Positions 1-12,709 are shown, counted from the stretch's first letter. The stretch: DNA of 64,000 nt from Hypholoma sublateritium FD-334 SS-4 (GCA_000827495.1 KN817551.1:250868-314867); one strand, 5' to 3'. Program-made: numbers and translations. The notes: a model not told the origin generated them from the sequence alone.

Positions 1-2060
1 GGTCGCGGACGTTTCCGGAGGGTCTAGATCTAGTGTCAGACTCGTACTAGTACGGCGCCTTCTTCCTCCCCACCATTGTTCACCCAGCTATGCATCGCCT
101 TTGATACAACCGCCATATCGCCAGCCATCGAACACTTCAGCATGTGTGAATATCTTCGGTGCGCTTTGAGCATCGCGCCACGTCACGGCGCAGGGCACTG
201 ATGCAAAGGGCGCTATTGGTAGAAGGGAGCAGACATCGCGAATCGGTGAGGATCTAGATGCGCATGTCAGCGTTGTAGGACGGCGGGCGGATGGATGGAG
301 GGCACCGATCCAGCAGATCAGACGGATCGCCCCGCGAGGTACGTCATTCCTCTGCATCCCTAGCGCCACAGCCGTCCTGCCCTCCCCCCGCCGTCACGCG
401 CGCTCTGTGCGAGGCGCCTCCTCCCCCGCCGACTACACTGCGCTACCCGGCCATGCAGCTCTAAGCCGCTGGCTCCTTGTACCCCGCCGCCGTCTTGCGG
501 GCTTTGTGCGAAGCGCCGCCGCCGTGTCCTCGTGCCCACACTGTATCCGGTGTGCTCCGCCCGTCGCCTCGCCTCGCCTCGCTTCCGCATCACCGTCCCA
601 CTCCTGTCCCTCCGCAAACTCTAGGCTGCGCCTCTCCGCGATGCAGGACCCACACACCGGTCCCTTGTCGGTGTACCGTCCAGAGACGGGCGCTTGAGCA
701 CATGTCGTGCATAACGGCGCCCGTCCCTTAACAAATAACTGTCCTTGTCCGTGTGTGTGTGTATGGGCCCGTGAGCGCCGACCTCGCCGTCGTCCGCCCG
801 AGTTGATTCCTCCCGCGATACGGCCCGCCTCGGTGTTGCTGCCTTCTTATCCCCTGCGCCGGTCCTGACTTGTGTTCCGCCACAATCTGCGTTATCCTCG
901 TCGTAAAGAGCACCACGATTCACATCCACACGCCGGCCCGCGGTGGTACGCCGTGGTTCACGGCTGTGCTCGACCCCTGGGACATACCCAACTCATGAAG
1001 ATCCGCGCGCTGGCGTGTCTATATGCATATGTGTCGCTGTGTGTTCGGTGCCTGCATTCAAAATACCTGTTCGCGGAGACGCGCTCGTGTATACGACATC
1101 CGCTGCCTTTTCTTGTTTTTCTCGGGGACAGAGAATGCCTCCTTCCATCGCGCGTTTTCGTCTTCCCTCATTCCCAAGGGTTTGCCTCCCACGCGGTGCA
1201 GCACCCGCTCGTGTCGTCCATTTATTCAAGGGCGTGTGTATAAGCGCTGTACATATGTGCAGCGCCGCTCGTCCTTTAAAGCGGAGTTGACATGGACGAT
1301 GTGTGTTTCGGTGCGTATGTGTCTGTGCGCTAGGGGCCGTGCCTGTGCGCGCCTGTCTTCGACACTTTCCCATTCCTTCTTACTCCGCGGAGCTGCCGCG
1401 CGCGCTATGCACAGAAAACACGCAGGCACGCGATCCTTCTGCTATCCTGTCTCCCACGACACGCGTGCGATCACACCGCTGCTTGACCGTGGGGACATGA
1501 TATTCTGGTAAAACAGATCGCGCGCTTGCGTGCTGCTGTAATTGTATCTGCGCAGCTCTTCGCAGGGACCTAGACCTTTATCCCTGGGCGGTAGATACCA
1601 TGCGTACGTGCGTCGTGCGTCTGCGCCGATACTCGGCGGGACGTTGTTTTGTAGTTCTTTCTGGCGCGCCCACGGTAGTTCGCGAACTGGGACGCGCGTT
1701 TGATTTTCGGCGTGCGCGGTGGGCTGAGAACGCCGATCTGGGGGCGCATGTACGCGCGCCGCCGGGCCTTGGGCGATGTGACCCGTTAACGCTGCGCAGC
1801 ACGGCCGTGCGCTGCTATGCACATGCGGAAAGGGTGTTTCTTTTGGCGCAACACGCGTGGCGCGGGCCCACTTTTGGGGAGCGCCTCAGCGCTGTGCTGC
1901 GAATCCGTGTCTCCTGATGGACTGCGGGCGTACGCCGACCCACCCGGATCTCAGGTGTCCAGCGTCTGGTTGTAAGTAGTCTACTTTTCGCATCAATCCT
2001 GGCGCGCCCAACGCGCACGCGCACGCGCTCGACACATCTAGGGAAGGCGCCGAAGCTGGC
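1..2060. repeat. Composite repeat unit A (left end cut by window)
   Basis: GC-rich non-coding unit. It has a head (about 1-345) ending in a conserved core at 316-345 (GATCAG, then GGATCGCC, then GAGGTACGTC), two successive subunits of about 520-550 bp, and a tail (about 1500-2060). Each subunit carries a type-1 motif (CGCCCGTCCCTT near 720; a variant near 1265) and a type-2 motif ending TTGACCGTGGGGACAT (near 1483; variant near 955-970). The tail segment from 1591 recurs almost unchanged at 19944. Open frames here are not conserved between units, so I treat it as non-coding. The first bases match those that follow the gap at 14888. Confidence 0.75.
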
Positions 2061-2514
2061 GATTAGGTACGCTATATGACGGCAGTGTGATCACACGCAT
2101 TGATTAGGAGATGTTCGGGTGCGCGCGGAGGTACCGAGCTCCGCACATGGTGAGCATTCTAATTCTGCGTCGGATGCCGGTCTTTGCTTTCACTGAGTAT
2201 GTCGCGCTGCCACGCCACGAGCAGCCGCACGCCCAGAGTAAACTGTATCGTGCGAGGTATCTTCCGTCTGTGCGTGAGTCTTTGAGCAGGCTTCGGCTCT
2301 CTGAGAGCGGCCGCGGGACGCTGCGCAGCTTGTCATTCAGAGAGGTATTGTCGTACAGCATTCGCACAGGCGGCATGGGATACAGCGTTTCATGCATTGT
2401 ATATGCGGTATGGTATGGTAAGCTATTTTCCCCAGTTATATTCTTAATTGCATCCACGATAAAGCCATACATCAATGCGAACGATTCTCGTGGGCGAGGA
2501 CCTTCGGCTCGGGC

Positions 2515-4110
2515 GACGGCGGCGCGCCGTGGCCGCCGGAGCGGGCCGCCGGCACGTGCAGCATGGGTATCGGTCTGGACCTGTGCGAAGCGTTCTTTCT
2601 CCCCATCGTTGTTCAACCAGTTCCAGCTGTGTCTCGCCTTCAACATAACCCGACATCGTCCATCCATCAAGTATCCTAGGAGGTGCGTGTATCACCGGTG
2701 CTCTGTGAAAATTGAGCCCTGTTGCGGCGTAGGAATCTGCGAGCAGCGGGTTGTGCATGACATCGTTTCAAGATGGCGGGAGGACAAATGGATGGTGCTG
2801 ATCCAGCAGATCAGGCGGATCGCCTCGCGAGGTACGTCATCCCTTCTGTTTACTAAGCGCTCGTCTCACCCCTGCGTTTCCTCGATCCGATTATCTGCCT
2901 GCCCTGTGTCCGCATGCCCATGATGCACCGCCATCCCGCTCCTGTCTGTCTGCGTACGCTGAGCTCTGCCTCCCCGCGATGCAGTATCCTGTCTCCCGCG
3001 CCATCCCGCGGGATTTGTACGATGTTTCCGTGGTTCTCTTATGTCTTTGTTTTGCGGCCTCGCGACCACGCTTTAACCTGTGTCCTCCACTCGTCGCCTC
3101 GTCCCGTCGCCGTGTACGCCTTCCCGCTCCCGACCGTCCGCAGACATTAGGTTCCGCTTTGCGACACTCACACGGCGGGTCCTTGTCGGCCTACTCCTCC
3201 AGAGACGGCGCCTGAGCACAGGACGTGCATATCTGCGTCCGTCCCTTCGGTAGTTCAGGCACAGACCGGCGTGTGTGTGTATCTGCGCGCCTGAGCGCCC
3301 ATGTCTCTGTCGTCCACCCAAGTGTGTTCTATCGCATATTTTACCCGCCTCCGCCTAGCTCGCTACCTGTCCGGGGCGTCGATCCTGGGTTCTTTTCTGT
3401 CTTAGCCCGCCCTTCCGACCCCCATAACGAGCGCTATGGTCCACACGCCGTCTGCTTGCTTTGATCCTCTTTAGGGACGAGCGCCTAACGCAAATCCTGT
3501 GTCTGGATATGTACGCTTGGGACCGTGTCTGTGCGCTTGGAACTACCTGGGAACCCCTGTCTTTTACGCTTGCCCATTCCTTCTCCCCCCGCGGCCCGCC
3601 GTCCGCAGCGAGCGTCACACACGATATTAAGAACACACGCAGGCGCGCGACACGTCCACTCTACTGTCCCCCGCGACGCGCCGTGGGATTGCACCGGCGC
3701 TTGACCGTGGGACATAGCTCGGGGTGTTGTACGAGCGTTTGCGTGCTGGTATGATTGTATGTGCTCAGCTCTTCGCTGGCGTCGAAATGCATGCGTGGGT
3801 CGTACGCCCGCGCCGATACACGGCGCCGCGCGGCCTTGTGCAGTCCGCCGTGCGACGAGTCCAGGCGTGCTTCCCGTAGCGGCGCTCCGTCACCCGTGCC
3901 TGTAACGCGTGTTGTATTTTAGGTTTGCGCGGTGGGCGGAGAACGCCGGTCAGGGGGTGCGGGGACTCGTGTCGGCGGTATATCTCGGTGCGCGTCGCGC
4001 TTCGGGCGATGCCCCCGTGCACGCCGCGCAGCACGACGGAGAGCAGACTGAACATGCACGAAGGGTGTTTCTCTGCGCGGGCGCCATTTTCGCGGGTTAA
4101 TATTCAGTGC
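2515..4110. repeat. Composite repeat unit B
   Basis: Same order of blocks as unit A: a GGGCCGCCGGCACGTGCAG start, a polypyrimidine block near 2590, a CAG-GTGCGTGTAT block near 2680, the conserved core at 2809-2838, a type-1 motif near 3230, a GTGTGTGTATCTGCGCGCC block near 3270 and a type-2 end motif near 3695. The second type-1 block near 3470 is shortened. The bridge 2060-2515 is a tail segment. No reading frame is shared with the other units. Confidence 0.7.
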
Positions 4111-4160
4111 GTAATATGATGACAATGATGATTTGAACAGGTCTGAGGCAATGCAAATTG

Positions 4161-6168
4161 AAAGGAAAAACTATAGTTTGATAACTAACAAGAATAACAA
4201 AATCACGCGGAAACACCAGAAGGAATGCTGAACAAGTTACGAAGACTCATGTATCCTCGCAATCATTTATGAAAGCAGACAGCAGAGATGCGGAGTTCTT
4301 GGATGGAGGCAGTCCATTCTCGCTGAAGCTGATGCTATGCCCATCATTCGATAGGTATTCAGCCGAGCGAGGGGCATATTAAATTGCCCGATCTGAGATT
4401 GCGAGCTCCGCGAAATCGCGCCGGTGCGCGTGCGAGGTCAACGTTACCGTCTCCGTGTGGAAGAAGATTTTGTTCGCCAGCCACGGCGCCAGTTTCCCCA
4501 ATCCCTGTTGTGCACCGACCTCGACGGCGCACAGACGGTCCACGAGTGCGGGGCGCGTTCTCGCAGGCGGACTGCATTCGATGGATTAGCAGTGGCCCGA
4601 TGAGTAGGGAACCACGCGGGACAGTGGCGGGTGCCAAGGGGAGCAAGTACGCAGATTTCGCTCTAGGCACTGAACGCAGAGGGTGCGGTGGAGGGAGTGG
4701 TGGGCGGAATCGATGTCGAGGTGGTGTTGGCACAGCCAGAATAAGATGATTCCACTGCGTCTGATGATGTAATATTGATAACCGATAGTTGAAAGTGCGA
4801 GCGGGGTCAACGTACCATGGATCTACGCGCCAGATACTACCATATGTGATGGAAGTGAGATGTCGTAGTACTACCTCCGGCCCACACGGAACACTCATGC
4901 CAGTTGACAATTCCCTTCAGGGAAAAGGGTTGGAGCCCAAGCGTCCCGGCCTGGACAAACATGATTACTTTGGTTGCTCCAGACAGAACAAACGGAGTAA
5001 GCGTACCATGCACTCCAGGTGAGATCAATCAAGTAGCGTGCTTGCGCTGAACACCCGCAGATGTATCTGAGACCGCATGGGCTGTTGTGTGGTAGAAGAT
5101 GTGTCATGGTTGGGGAAAATCGTTAGAGAGGGAGATGTAGCGATGAGGGATACAATTTTGACGCTGTATTTATACGAAGAAGACACTAGGCCACATGTGG
5201 TGCAAAAGGTAAGCGAATATGTGGCTTATGCGTGGCCGTGGGCCGGAAGCTCTGAGATGCGCTGCATTGTTTGCGGTGGGCACTGTATTTCCATGCCGTA
5301 AATTTAAATCCAGCCTGGCCAGGTCGCACCCCATTTCAGAAAATGACGGCGGAGAAAATTCCAGACAATTCCACAAAATGAATCTGAATACTCCTACGTG
5401 AATCGGGAGGCTCGTAACTCTTACTATTGTGACTTAATCCACAAGTAGGGCCTGTAGCGAAGAAACAGCCACATTTTGGCGTAGCAGCGAAATATAACAT
5501 GAGCGTGGCCCATATTGTTCCATTTAACTTTAGAGATGCACTGAAGAACTTAATCTTTCCATCTTTGCTCAACGCTTCTAACTAAGCTGTCCCAAAGACT
5601 CGAGAACGATTACAATTGTCAATGGCTCAAGACTCATTTAATTGGGCAACAAATGACAACAACAAGCATGCTACTTGGTTTACCTGAATACGCCTGAATG
5701 CAGAAGCTGTCTATTGAGTTGCGTATGTCGGTTCTTTCTATCGCATATTTTATATGAAATCTACGCTGAAATCCTCCCGGATAACTCCTCACAGTTGATG
5801 TGACGAACTTTGGACGAACTCCTGCAATTCTTTATTACAATGGCCATGTTGAATGGGAACAGGTCTCGGATACGCACGGCCTCTGCGTTACAACGGCGAG
5901 GGTACGAACGTGGGAGATGCTTCGATTTGGCGCAGCGACGGGGGCTTGTGGACGCGGAGCGGGACGCAGATACGCGGGATGTCATCTCACGCTGCGGGCA
6001 AGCATGAGCCACCCGTAAAGAGGTCTCGCGTGGGATTATGAATTAATACAATTCTCGCCCAGGCAGGATGCAGCGCGTCGTGTGCGGTGAGAGTAAGTGC
6101 CGCGGATGCAGCGTCAGTGCGTCAGCAGGAGCGAGGGGGCGCGCGGTGGCTTCGCCGGTCGGCCGAGA
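4161..6168. repeat. 2 kb dispersed module, copy 1
   Basis: Nearly collinear with 20385-22367; both begin at an AAAAACTAYAGTTTGATAAC motif and end at the same GCGCGCGGTGGCTTCGCCGG segment. Copy 1 then breaks into unique DNA in front of the alpha-kinase-like gene, whereas copy 2 runs into a composite repeat unit. On the minus strand near 4330-4560 it holds a degraded counterpart of the short open frame seen in copy 2, with an in-frame stop and altered residues. I recognise no transposase or terminal repeats. Confidence 0.8.
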
Positions 6169-6406
6169 ACATCGAGCCCGCTGGATAAGACTCTAGACTC
6201 GAGACTCGGAGACTCGGCAGGCGCGGACCTTTCCGTGGGCCTCGAGAACAAACAAACCACACCCCGCCCCCCACCTATAATACAAAGGTAGGAGCGCTAC
6301 CGTAGTATAAGCGCTCTTGGTCTCCTCGATCGCTAGTGTCAGCAATGGAATTTTTTGCTCTATTTAATCCAATTATTCCCACATGTTTCTGTGCTCGAGA
6401 ATCATC
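6169..6406. other. 5' flank of the alpha-kinase-like gene
   Basis: Unique DNA between the end of module copy 1 and the first exon. It has a pyrimidine-rich leader and a TATAAT-like run near 6276, but no certain promoter element. Confidence 0.3.
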
Positions 6407-8908
6407 ATGTCGAACAGCATCTTCCCCACCCCGACTATTAATTCTAGGCCTCTCGTGCAATTTTCCTCTTGCCACAAGTGTCATAGTCATGCACTCACCG
6501 CTCTCTACTGTGGTGGTGCTACTGTTACCGTGCTCGAAAATTATGGTAGATATTACCAAGTGGTGCGGGTTCCAATGCTCTGAAAAGAATTCTACTAACA
6601 CATCTTTTCAGTGCCACAATTGTAAAGAGATCCTCTGGCACAACGCACCTACGGACCCAGGCTCTGTCCCAGCCGACGTTCTAAATTGGTTCTACTATCG
6701 GCAGGATATTGCCGCAGAGTCCCGAATTTTCTGCCAGGAAGCCAATTGTGGGACGCTCACAGGAAATGTTCCGCGTCGCGCAAGCAAGCAATGCGAGTTT
6801 GTCCCTCCTCGATGCAAACCTTGCTGCGTTCAATCTGGGGGATGCAAGGAACACCGCCCAAATGGCCAGGTGCGTCTATCTAGATAAATTTTATTTTTAC
6901 GCTAATGCGTTATTTTTAGCCTGGAAAGCCTTCCACGGCGCCTGTCATCGAGTCTGCGGCTGCACCGGCTGCCAGCGTTGCTGTCTCACCTGTCTCACCT
7001 TCCGGGTCAGCGTCAATGGCTGCCTTGTCAACCTCCGAGTCGCAGTCCCAATCGACGCAGCCCTGCTCGAGCTATGCCCGCAGTCTCACCCAGGACTATG
7101 GTGAGGGATGGCAGCTCGCTCAGCGGGAGAAGGAAGCTCGCCGCATCCAGCTCGCTCGCACAGAGGAAGCAATTCGTAATGCACAAAACACTATCATTGT
7201 CATTATTTGGAAACAGGTATGTTTACTAAGTAGTAGCTGAATTTATATCACCTTACTAATTTTTATATGATTTGAAGGCAGGAGCTCGTCCTAAGGTTCT
7301 CAATGTCATCACACATGAGCCAGGGTTCCTTATTCCTGTAAATATTCCTCAAATTGCGGATATCTTCCAAGGCACGCCCCTTCTTTCCGTCTTTCAAACC
7401 ACCCCACGTATCGGATGGGCCAGTCAAGGTCTCGATGTTCCCATTCCTGCCGTTCGCGACATGCGGGTCCTCCTTCGGTACGACAATTTGGATGACGAAG
7501 ACTGTTTATCCCTCGGAGATGAAATGGAGCAGCGTCTATCTGAAGGACATGCGAGGCGCCGAGGAGAAGGCATTAACGTCTTTGGTGTGCACGCACCTGT
7601 CACCCCACCCCCATCCAATTCTTTGGCTACCACCGAGTCTGACCTTACAGCTACATCTCTGTCCCAGGTAGCGAGGGCTCCTGTCAATTTCCCTTGAGGT
7701 GCTCAGTCTTCAACAACAACCTTCCCTCTTCCCTATGTCGTCAACATGATCCCTGGGCTCCAGACACTTCAAGAGACTCTCGATGCAGAACAAAAGGCCT
7801 TGGGATCTTCGAGGTTAAAGAATGGAGCAACAAGACTCATTGAGCTATTCACCGAACATTTTCCCAAATGCCAGTTCGTTCGGTCAACCTTTTATCACGC
7901 TTTAAACCTCTACTCTAGAGCGCTGGAGGTGGAAGACACTTTTGGGACCATTGCGCAGTTTATTCGATATGGCGACACTCCCAAAGGGACCTGGAAGAAT
8001 TTCCGTAAAGAAGTAGATCATAAGTCATTTGATAATTATGTTTATATATTCACTTATTCTATGCATTTCGAAAATCCAGGCATCAATCCTGCTGGAAATG
8101 GTCGTGTTTTATCGTCATCTAACTCTCAACCTCAGTCCAGGGCCCCGTCGGTTCTCAGTGAGGACCAAGATCTCACTCCCAGTCAATCATCTTCCCTTAC
8201 CGACAGCTCGGAGCCGGAGGTGGTACCCTCGCGGTCATTGGATGATCAAGTTTCTGCACCAACTCAAGCTCCCGGTTCATTCGCAGACGAAGGCTCATCT
8301 TACCAGCCAGAGTTTTCACGCATGGCTTGAGAATCGCAACATCTCTGTTATGAGTGGTGCGTACTATAACATATACATTATCTAACCTAATCACGATGTC
8401 ACATTACTCCCAGACTTCGAAGTTCTTCCCACCTCCCTGCTTTCTTTCGAGCACAGCCTAGCTACGAGCCAGCTTATACAGCCGTGGTCTTGTGGGAAAC
8501 CTTTCCGCTCCAACAATGACTTTGCCCCGGTTGCCCCCAGCCTGTTGGATCTCCTCCAGATGTTCAGCCATTACTCTTACCAATTCAGCGAAGGCCAGTC
8601 TGTGATGGTTAAATTTGAGGGTACGTATTTGGCATGCTCTTTTTGAATCAGACTTATTTATTGAGTCGGTCTTCAGGCTACATACAACAGGATGGGCTTC
8701 TCGTAATCCATGATTATACTCTTCATACTGCTGCATGGTGTGTTTTCGTCTTTCTCCTATAATGTAGCTACTCAAGTGTCCAATGTTTAGGGAGGGCGAT
8801 AATGTTGCCTTTTACCTTAAAAATGGCGGTCAAGCACATATTAATTTGTTCAAGAACCACCATACATGTGGACGCTACTGCGTCGAGCTAGGCCTTACTC
8901 CCTTCTAA
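6407..8908 (+). pseudogene. Alpha-kinase-like gene, probably catalytically dead or eroded
   Basis: Multi-exon gene related to fungal atypical alpha-kinases (MHCK/EF2K type). Well supported exons are 6407-6562, 6612-6869, 6920-7216, 7278-7667, then 7707 onward, 8414-8620, 8677-8737 and 8791-8908 (stop TAA). The N-terminal part has paired cysteines (CHKC, CHNC, CCVQSGGC), then a Ser-rich linker. The last three exons give the kinase C-lobe: FSHYSYQFSEG, a later HDYTLHT, and the zinc-site pattern HxCxxxC in HHTCGRYC. Where active members have Val-Asp-x-Gln-Gly, this reads VKFEG, so the catalytic Asp and the metal-binding Gln appear replaced. The N-lobe is not visible: the frame after 7707 stays open to about 8330 as a Ser/Pro-rich stretch and then stops, and the intron at 7668-7706 would be only 39 nt. 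An in-frame ATG at 6383 is an alternative start. Either the middle is spliced in a way I missed or the gene is decayed. The family is fairly sure, integrity is not. Confidence 0.6.
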
Positions 8909-9133
8909 ATTTGCCTTTTTTTCGTCCCCATAGTTCTTCCAAAAGACCCTAGGGTCGCTTCGCAATTATTTCTATAATTTTTTTTTGTTCTGCGAAATCC
9001 CTCCTCATTAAAATATATAAAAGACAGTGTATTATTTCTATGATAATACAGAATATTCTCCTATATCTACCGAAGTCGGAGTGGCTCGGCGCACTGCAGC
9101 TGCTCGTTAACTGAAAGCGATCAGCTTGACTCC

Positions 9134-10521
9134 TCAAGTGAACAAGTCGGGGAAAACAGTGTGAGCAGGAATCATCCAAGGGGTGTGACCCTTTCGAGCT
9201 AGCTCCTGAATAGTATACCGATTTTTGTGCTTGATCATGTCATCGAGGAGGAAGGTACACCTGACGGAGTCCATATCGCGGAGAATTGCTTGGAATTTTC
9301 CCAGCCAGCCGTTCACCTGCTCGCAAATTGAAGAATTGAACCTCCACTTGCCGTCTTTGATGAGCTCAGGAAAGCTGCCGGGTTGCAGTGTAATTGGCAG
9401 TGGGTATCAGTGATTTTATGCTTCGATTTGAAGTGGAAAACATCAACAGGCTGGGCAGTGTTTTTGAAGTGAGTATCTCCAATTGCACGCTGGTGCAAAT
9501 CAAGTCGGCAGTTGTTGTCGAAGATGAAGAATTCTGGTGTTGACTCCGGCGTAGGAAAAGTTGCTTTTGCGAACTCCTAGCAGTCGAAAGTAGGCATAAG
9601 TCAGTCAAAGCAATAACTTCCGACAAACTCTCTTACATGGACACTGGAAATGGCCTCGGACCCATACATTGTTGCCCGAGATAAAACTACACCACATGTT
9701 CTGACAATGAGTTGTTCATTATGTGTACGCCTTCATCCAAAGTAAGCTTTGACTGTTCGATTGCCAGCAGCCGATTTGCCATCACAGGCACCTGAAGTGG
9801 CTTCAACAAGAACGGCAATGTCTTCTTCTTCGACATCGATATTGTCACCGGAAAGACCCAACGGTGTTGATTGGGATCGATTGTCTAAATTGGTGTAGGC
9901 TTTTTTCAGACGTGCCCGAAGCTGCATAAGAGCCTTTCCCTTTTCAAAATAATTGAGCTCGAGAGCTCGATGTGCGGAGTTGCTGCATGTTCGAAAGCCT
10001 ATTTCATGAAGCTCGTTGCAGATAGTGATGGAGCATTGATCTTTAAGGTGGTTATGGGTGTGGCAGAACCGATCTCGAAGGGTAATCAAAGGTTCTTTGC
10101 AGTTATGGACGGCGCAGCAAGGAAATCCAATACTATCTCCATCACAAACTACCGCCTGAACTTTATCTATCCAACAGGAATTAGCTGACAGCATACTAAC
10201 ATGTATCAATCAAATCTCACATTTTTGTCCATCATCTCCCTCGAAAACAGAAAAGCAAAGATCACAGGCATGAAGGTATGCCTCTTGCCCAGGACCTTCC
10301 ATTTTCTTGTTACGATTGAGAAGGGCATCATAAAGGCGATGTTTCTGGGACTGTTCATCGTGTGGGAGGTACAAAGTACTCGATTGCTCAGCTTTGTCCA
10401 ATAAAAGTGAATACAGGAAGAATCCGTTTAAGAGATATTGCTCCCCCAACTGAAGCGAGCAGGTCCACCCTACTACTTCATGCTCAGCGTGTTGCCTATG
10501 ATTGTGGTACATGGACCTCAT
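9134..10521 (-). pseudogene. KDZ-family transposase remnant with CxC-type cysteine cluster
   Basis: Reads right to left. A first partial exon (10521 to 10221) includes a QEAYLHACDLC stretch. A second exon, 10160 to 9637, carries the cysteine cluster typical of proteins linked to Kyakuja-Dileera-Zisupton transposases (FPCCAVHNC, FCHTHNHL, ITICNE, FRTCSNSAHR), followed by an acidic linker. A third, from 9576 to the stop at 9134, carries part of the catalytic region (FFIFDNNC, FKNTAQPVDVFHFKSKH) and ends MIPAHTVFPDLFT. Two lesions are visible: TGA at 9733-9735 where the frame otherwise continues RRTHNEQL, and a frameshift near 9370. The N-terminal region is absent; at 10522 the sequence changes abruptly into composite-repeat DNA. 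The splice sites at 10220/10161 and 9636/9577 look good. This is a dead, truncated copy. Confidence 0.75.
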
Positions 10522-10870
10522 TCAGGGGCACGCGCACAGCGCACGTTCTGCGCCGCGGCGCTCGTCCCTGCGGAGGCTCTCTTGTATGCGTGGATGGTGT
10601 GTATGGATGTCTGTATCTGTGCGTCTGAACGTCTAGATACAGTCTCCGCCACCCTGCACGGCCGCGACGCGGTGCCATCTACACACACAGGCGCGCTGCA
10701 CATTCTGTCCGCTGAGGCTGCGCCGTGCGTTCGCGGCAGCGGTTCGCGGTGGGCAAGGTCCTGTATTGGAAAGCTTGTGCGTGTGTGTGTGTGCCGCTGC
10801 GCTCTATCGACGCCATCTTAAATCTCGCTTTGTTGGTGTTGGCTTTTGCCTCTTGGGACGCATGTTGAAC
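10522..10870. repeat. Fragment of composite repeat (second subunit and tail start)
   Basis: Collinear with 13933-14280 of unit C: a TTCAGGGGC start, type-1 variant GGCGCTCGTCCCT near 10558, the block CACACACAGGCGCGCTGCA near 10682, a GTTCGCGGCAGCG segment near 10730, a GT-rich run and a GACGCCATCTTAAA block. It abuts the broken end of the KDZ gene directly. Confidence 0.75.
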
Positions 10871-11530
10871 ATTGAATGATCGGAGCCATTGTGAATATAT
10901 CTTTCCCACGCTTTGGCGCGGCGCACGGACCGCGTACGTCAATCAAACAAGATGCTCGGCCCATGGTGCTTCGGAAATCCTCTCCATGCGCGTTTTGTAT
11001 ACAACTCGTGCAGATATTCCATAGAATTCCCGCATCATACAATACATATTAATAAGGCCGGCGCCTTATCAGGAGTCTGTGGCTACTTAGTCCAGGCCAG
11101 TAAATATGTGGCCTGCGTAAAATTCTTCAGAGATTGTGGCTGTCGGCAACACAGCAGCCACATAATGTCGCCCCCCGGAATGGGACAACAGTGGTATGTA
11201 CCATTTTCGGAAGCTGTGGCATACGGATGTGGCCTCAGATGTTTCCAGTATAAATAGCGTGTTGAACTGACGGACGAAAACCATTCCCCACCGAACTTAC
11301 TCTGCACCAACTTCCCTACATCATTATGAACAATCCCCAGCACCGAAACATCACTCGACTGCAGCCAAAAAAAGTCGCCCGCCTCTCGTTACAAGCACGC
11401 TACCTGATTGATCCTACCTGGACTCCACACCGTCCTCGCGCATCCTTGCGCTCCCGACGCTCGTGTTAAAGACAGAGGTCCTACGCAGTCCGATTCGGTG
11501 GAGGTTATTCTCCCGCCGTTATCGCACTGT
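10871..11530. other. Intergenic stretch without recognised gene
   Basis: No conserved protein frame seen. There is a short perfect hairpin at 11052-11069 (7 bp arms ATAAGGC around a CGGC loop) of unknown meaning. Confidence 0.4.
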
Positions 11531-11900
11531 AAGCCGAAAACTGCGGGGCGTTTCCTGCAACCCCAATCTCGCCATATGCAGGCGCAGCCATGCAATCCCG
11601 GAACGGAATTTTGCAAAGTGTATATGAGAGTCCGCGCCGAGCTCCCTTCGAAACGCGAGTCCAGAGGAGAGAGAAGAAACGCCTACCTCGGAAGTGCAGG
11701 AAGTCGAAGACAGCGGAGCGTTCCCTGCCACCCCAATCTCGCCACTCAACAGAGCAGCCATGCAATCCCGGAACGGAATCTTGCAAAATGCCTACGAAGT
11801 TCCCCACCACGCTCCCTGAAACACGCGACTCCTGAAGAGCGAGAAGACGCACCTGCATCGGAAGTGCAGGAAGCCGAAGAGTGGGACATGTTCCAGGCGA
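11531..11900. repeat. Tandem repeat, about 170 bp period, just over two copies
   Basis: The block CCCCAATCTCGCC begins at 11561 and again at 11731. In each copy it is followed after about 20 bp by GCAGCCATGC and CCGGAACGGAAT. A third partial copy starts near 11873 with AAGCCGAAGAG. Long frames stay open across it on both strands (+ 11408-12019, - 11505-12065), as expected when the period is nearly in phase; neither looks like a known protein. Confidence 0.7.
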
Positions 11901-12019
11901 CTCGGAAAGTGATAGCGTCTCGTAATGCGCTGGAACACTATGTCTCCCGGCCCACAAACATAGGATGCCTCTGGTACCGGAAATTATACACCGACACCAG
12001 GGCGTACGCATTCCCCTGA

Positions 12020-12709
12020 TGGCGGAGATACTACGACATCCGGTATTCAGCCGTAGCCGTCCCATGTTTATTTTTCGAATGTATGGTGTCCCACGTACTT
12101 ATTGTCTCTGCGGTGTGTTGAATCTGGCGTCACCCACCTTCTCCTTTGATACATATTTCGTATTGTACTTGCCGCTTTGGTGTTTTTGTTCTGCATTCAC
12201 CCACGTCGTACTTGGATACCTAGTTCAGATTATCGCTTGACTGGATTCGTTATTTATCAAACTGTAGCTGTTAATTCTTTATTTCTTGAACTCGTCTTTA
12301 ATTACGTCCCGATTTGAACTTTGGTGTATTAAATTGTGGGAATATTCAAGGAAACATGCACTAGAACATCATCAGGCAGAAGGTTCGATTTCGATGAGTG
12401 CGTAGCTACCCACATACCGTGAGGCTACATTTGTGGGTGCGCGGGGCGTTTACTACGTCATGCAGCGCAGCAGGATAACCGTAGGGGACGCCGATAAATA
12501 TCTTGCTCCGGCGCGGTGACGGACGCTTGCACAGTGGCACGGAACCGGGTGCAGCTACGCATCATATTATGCAACACCATTAGGGCCGTGATTATTTTAT
12601 CCTAGCGGATACCAATGTGCCGCGCGAGAGGATATAGTACAACGCTCACATAGGTAGGCGGCGAAAATTGTATGCGGCAAAGAGCCTGATATTGGTGCCA
12701 AAGCAGTGT
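12020..12709. other. Intergenic spacer
   Basis: AT-richer spacer between the tandem repeat and composite unit C. It contains TTATCAAACTGTAGCTGTTA near 12251, an inverted relative of the motif that starts both 2 kb modules. No gene seen. Confidence 0.4.

Noticed and set aside
2104..2923. Long frames on both strands within composite repeat B
   Set aside because: Equivalent positions in the other units do not keep the frames; differences fall in all codon positions.
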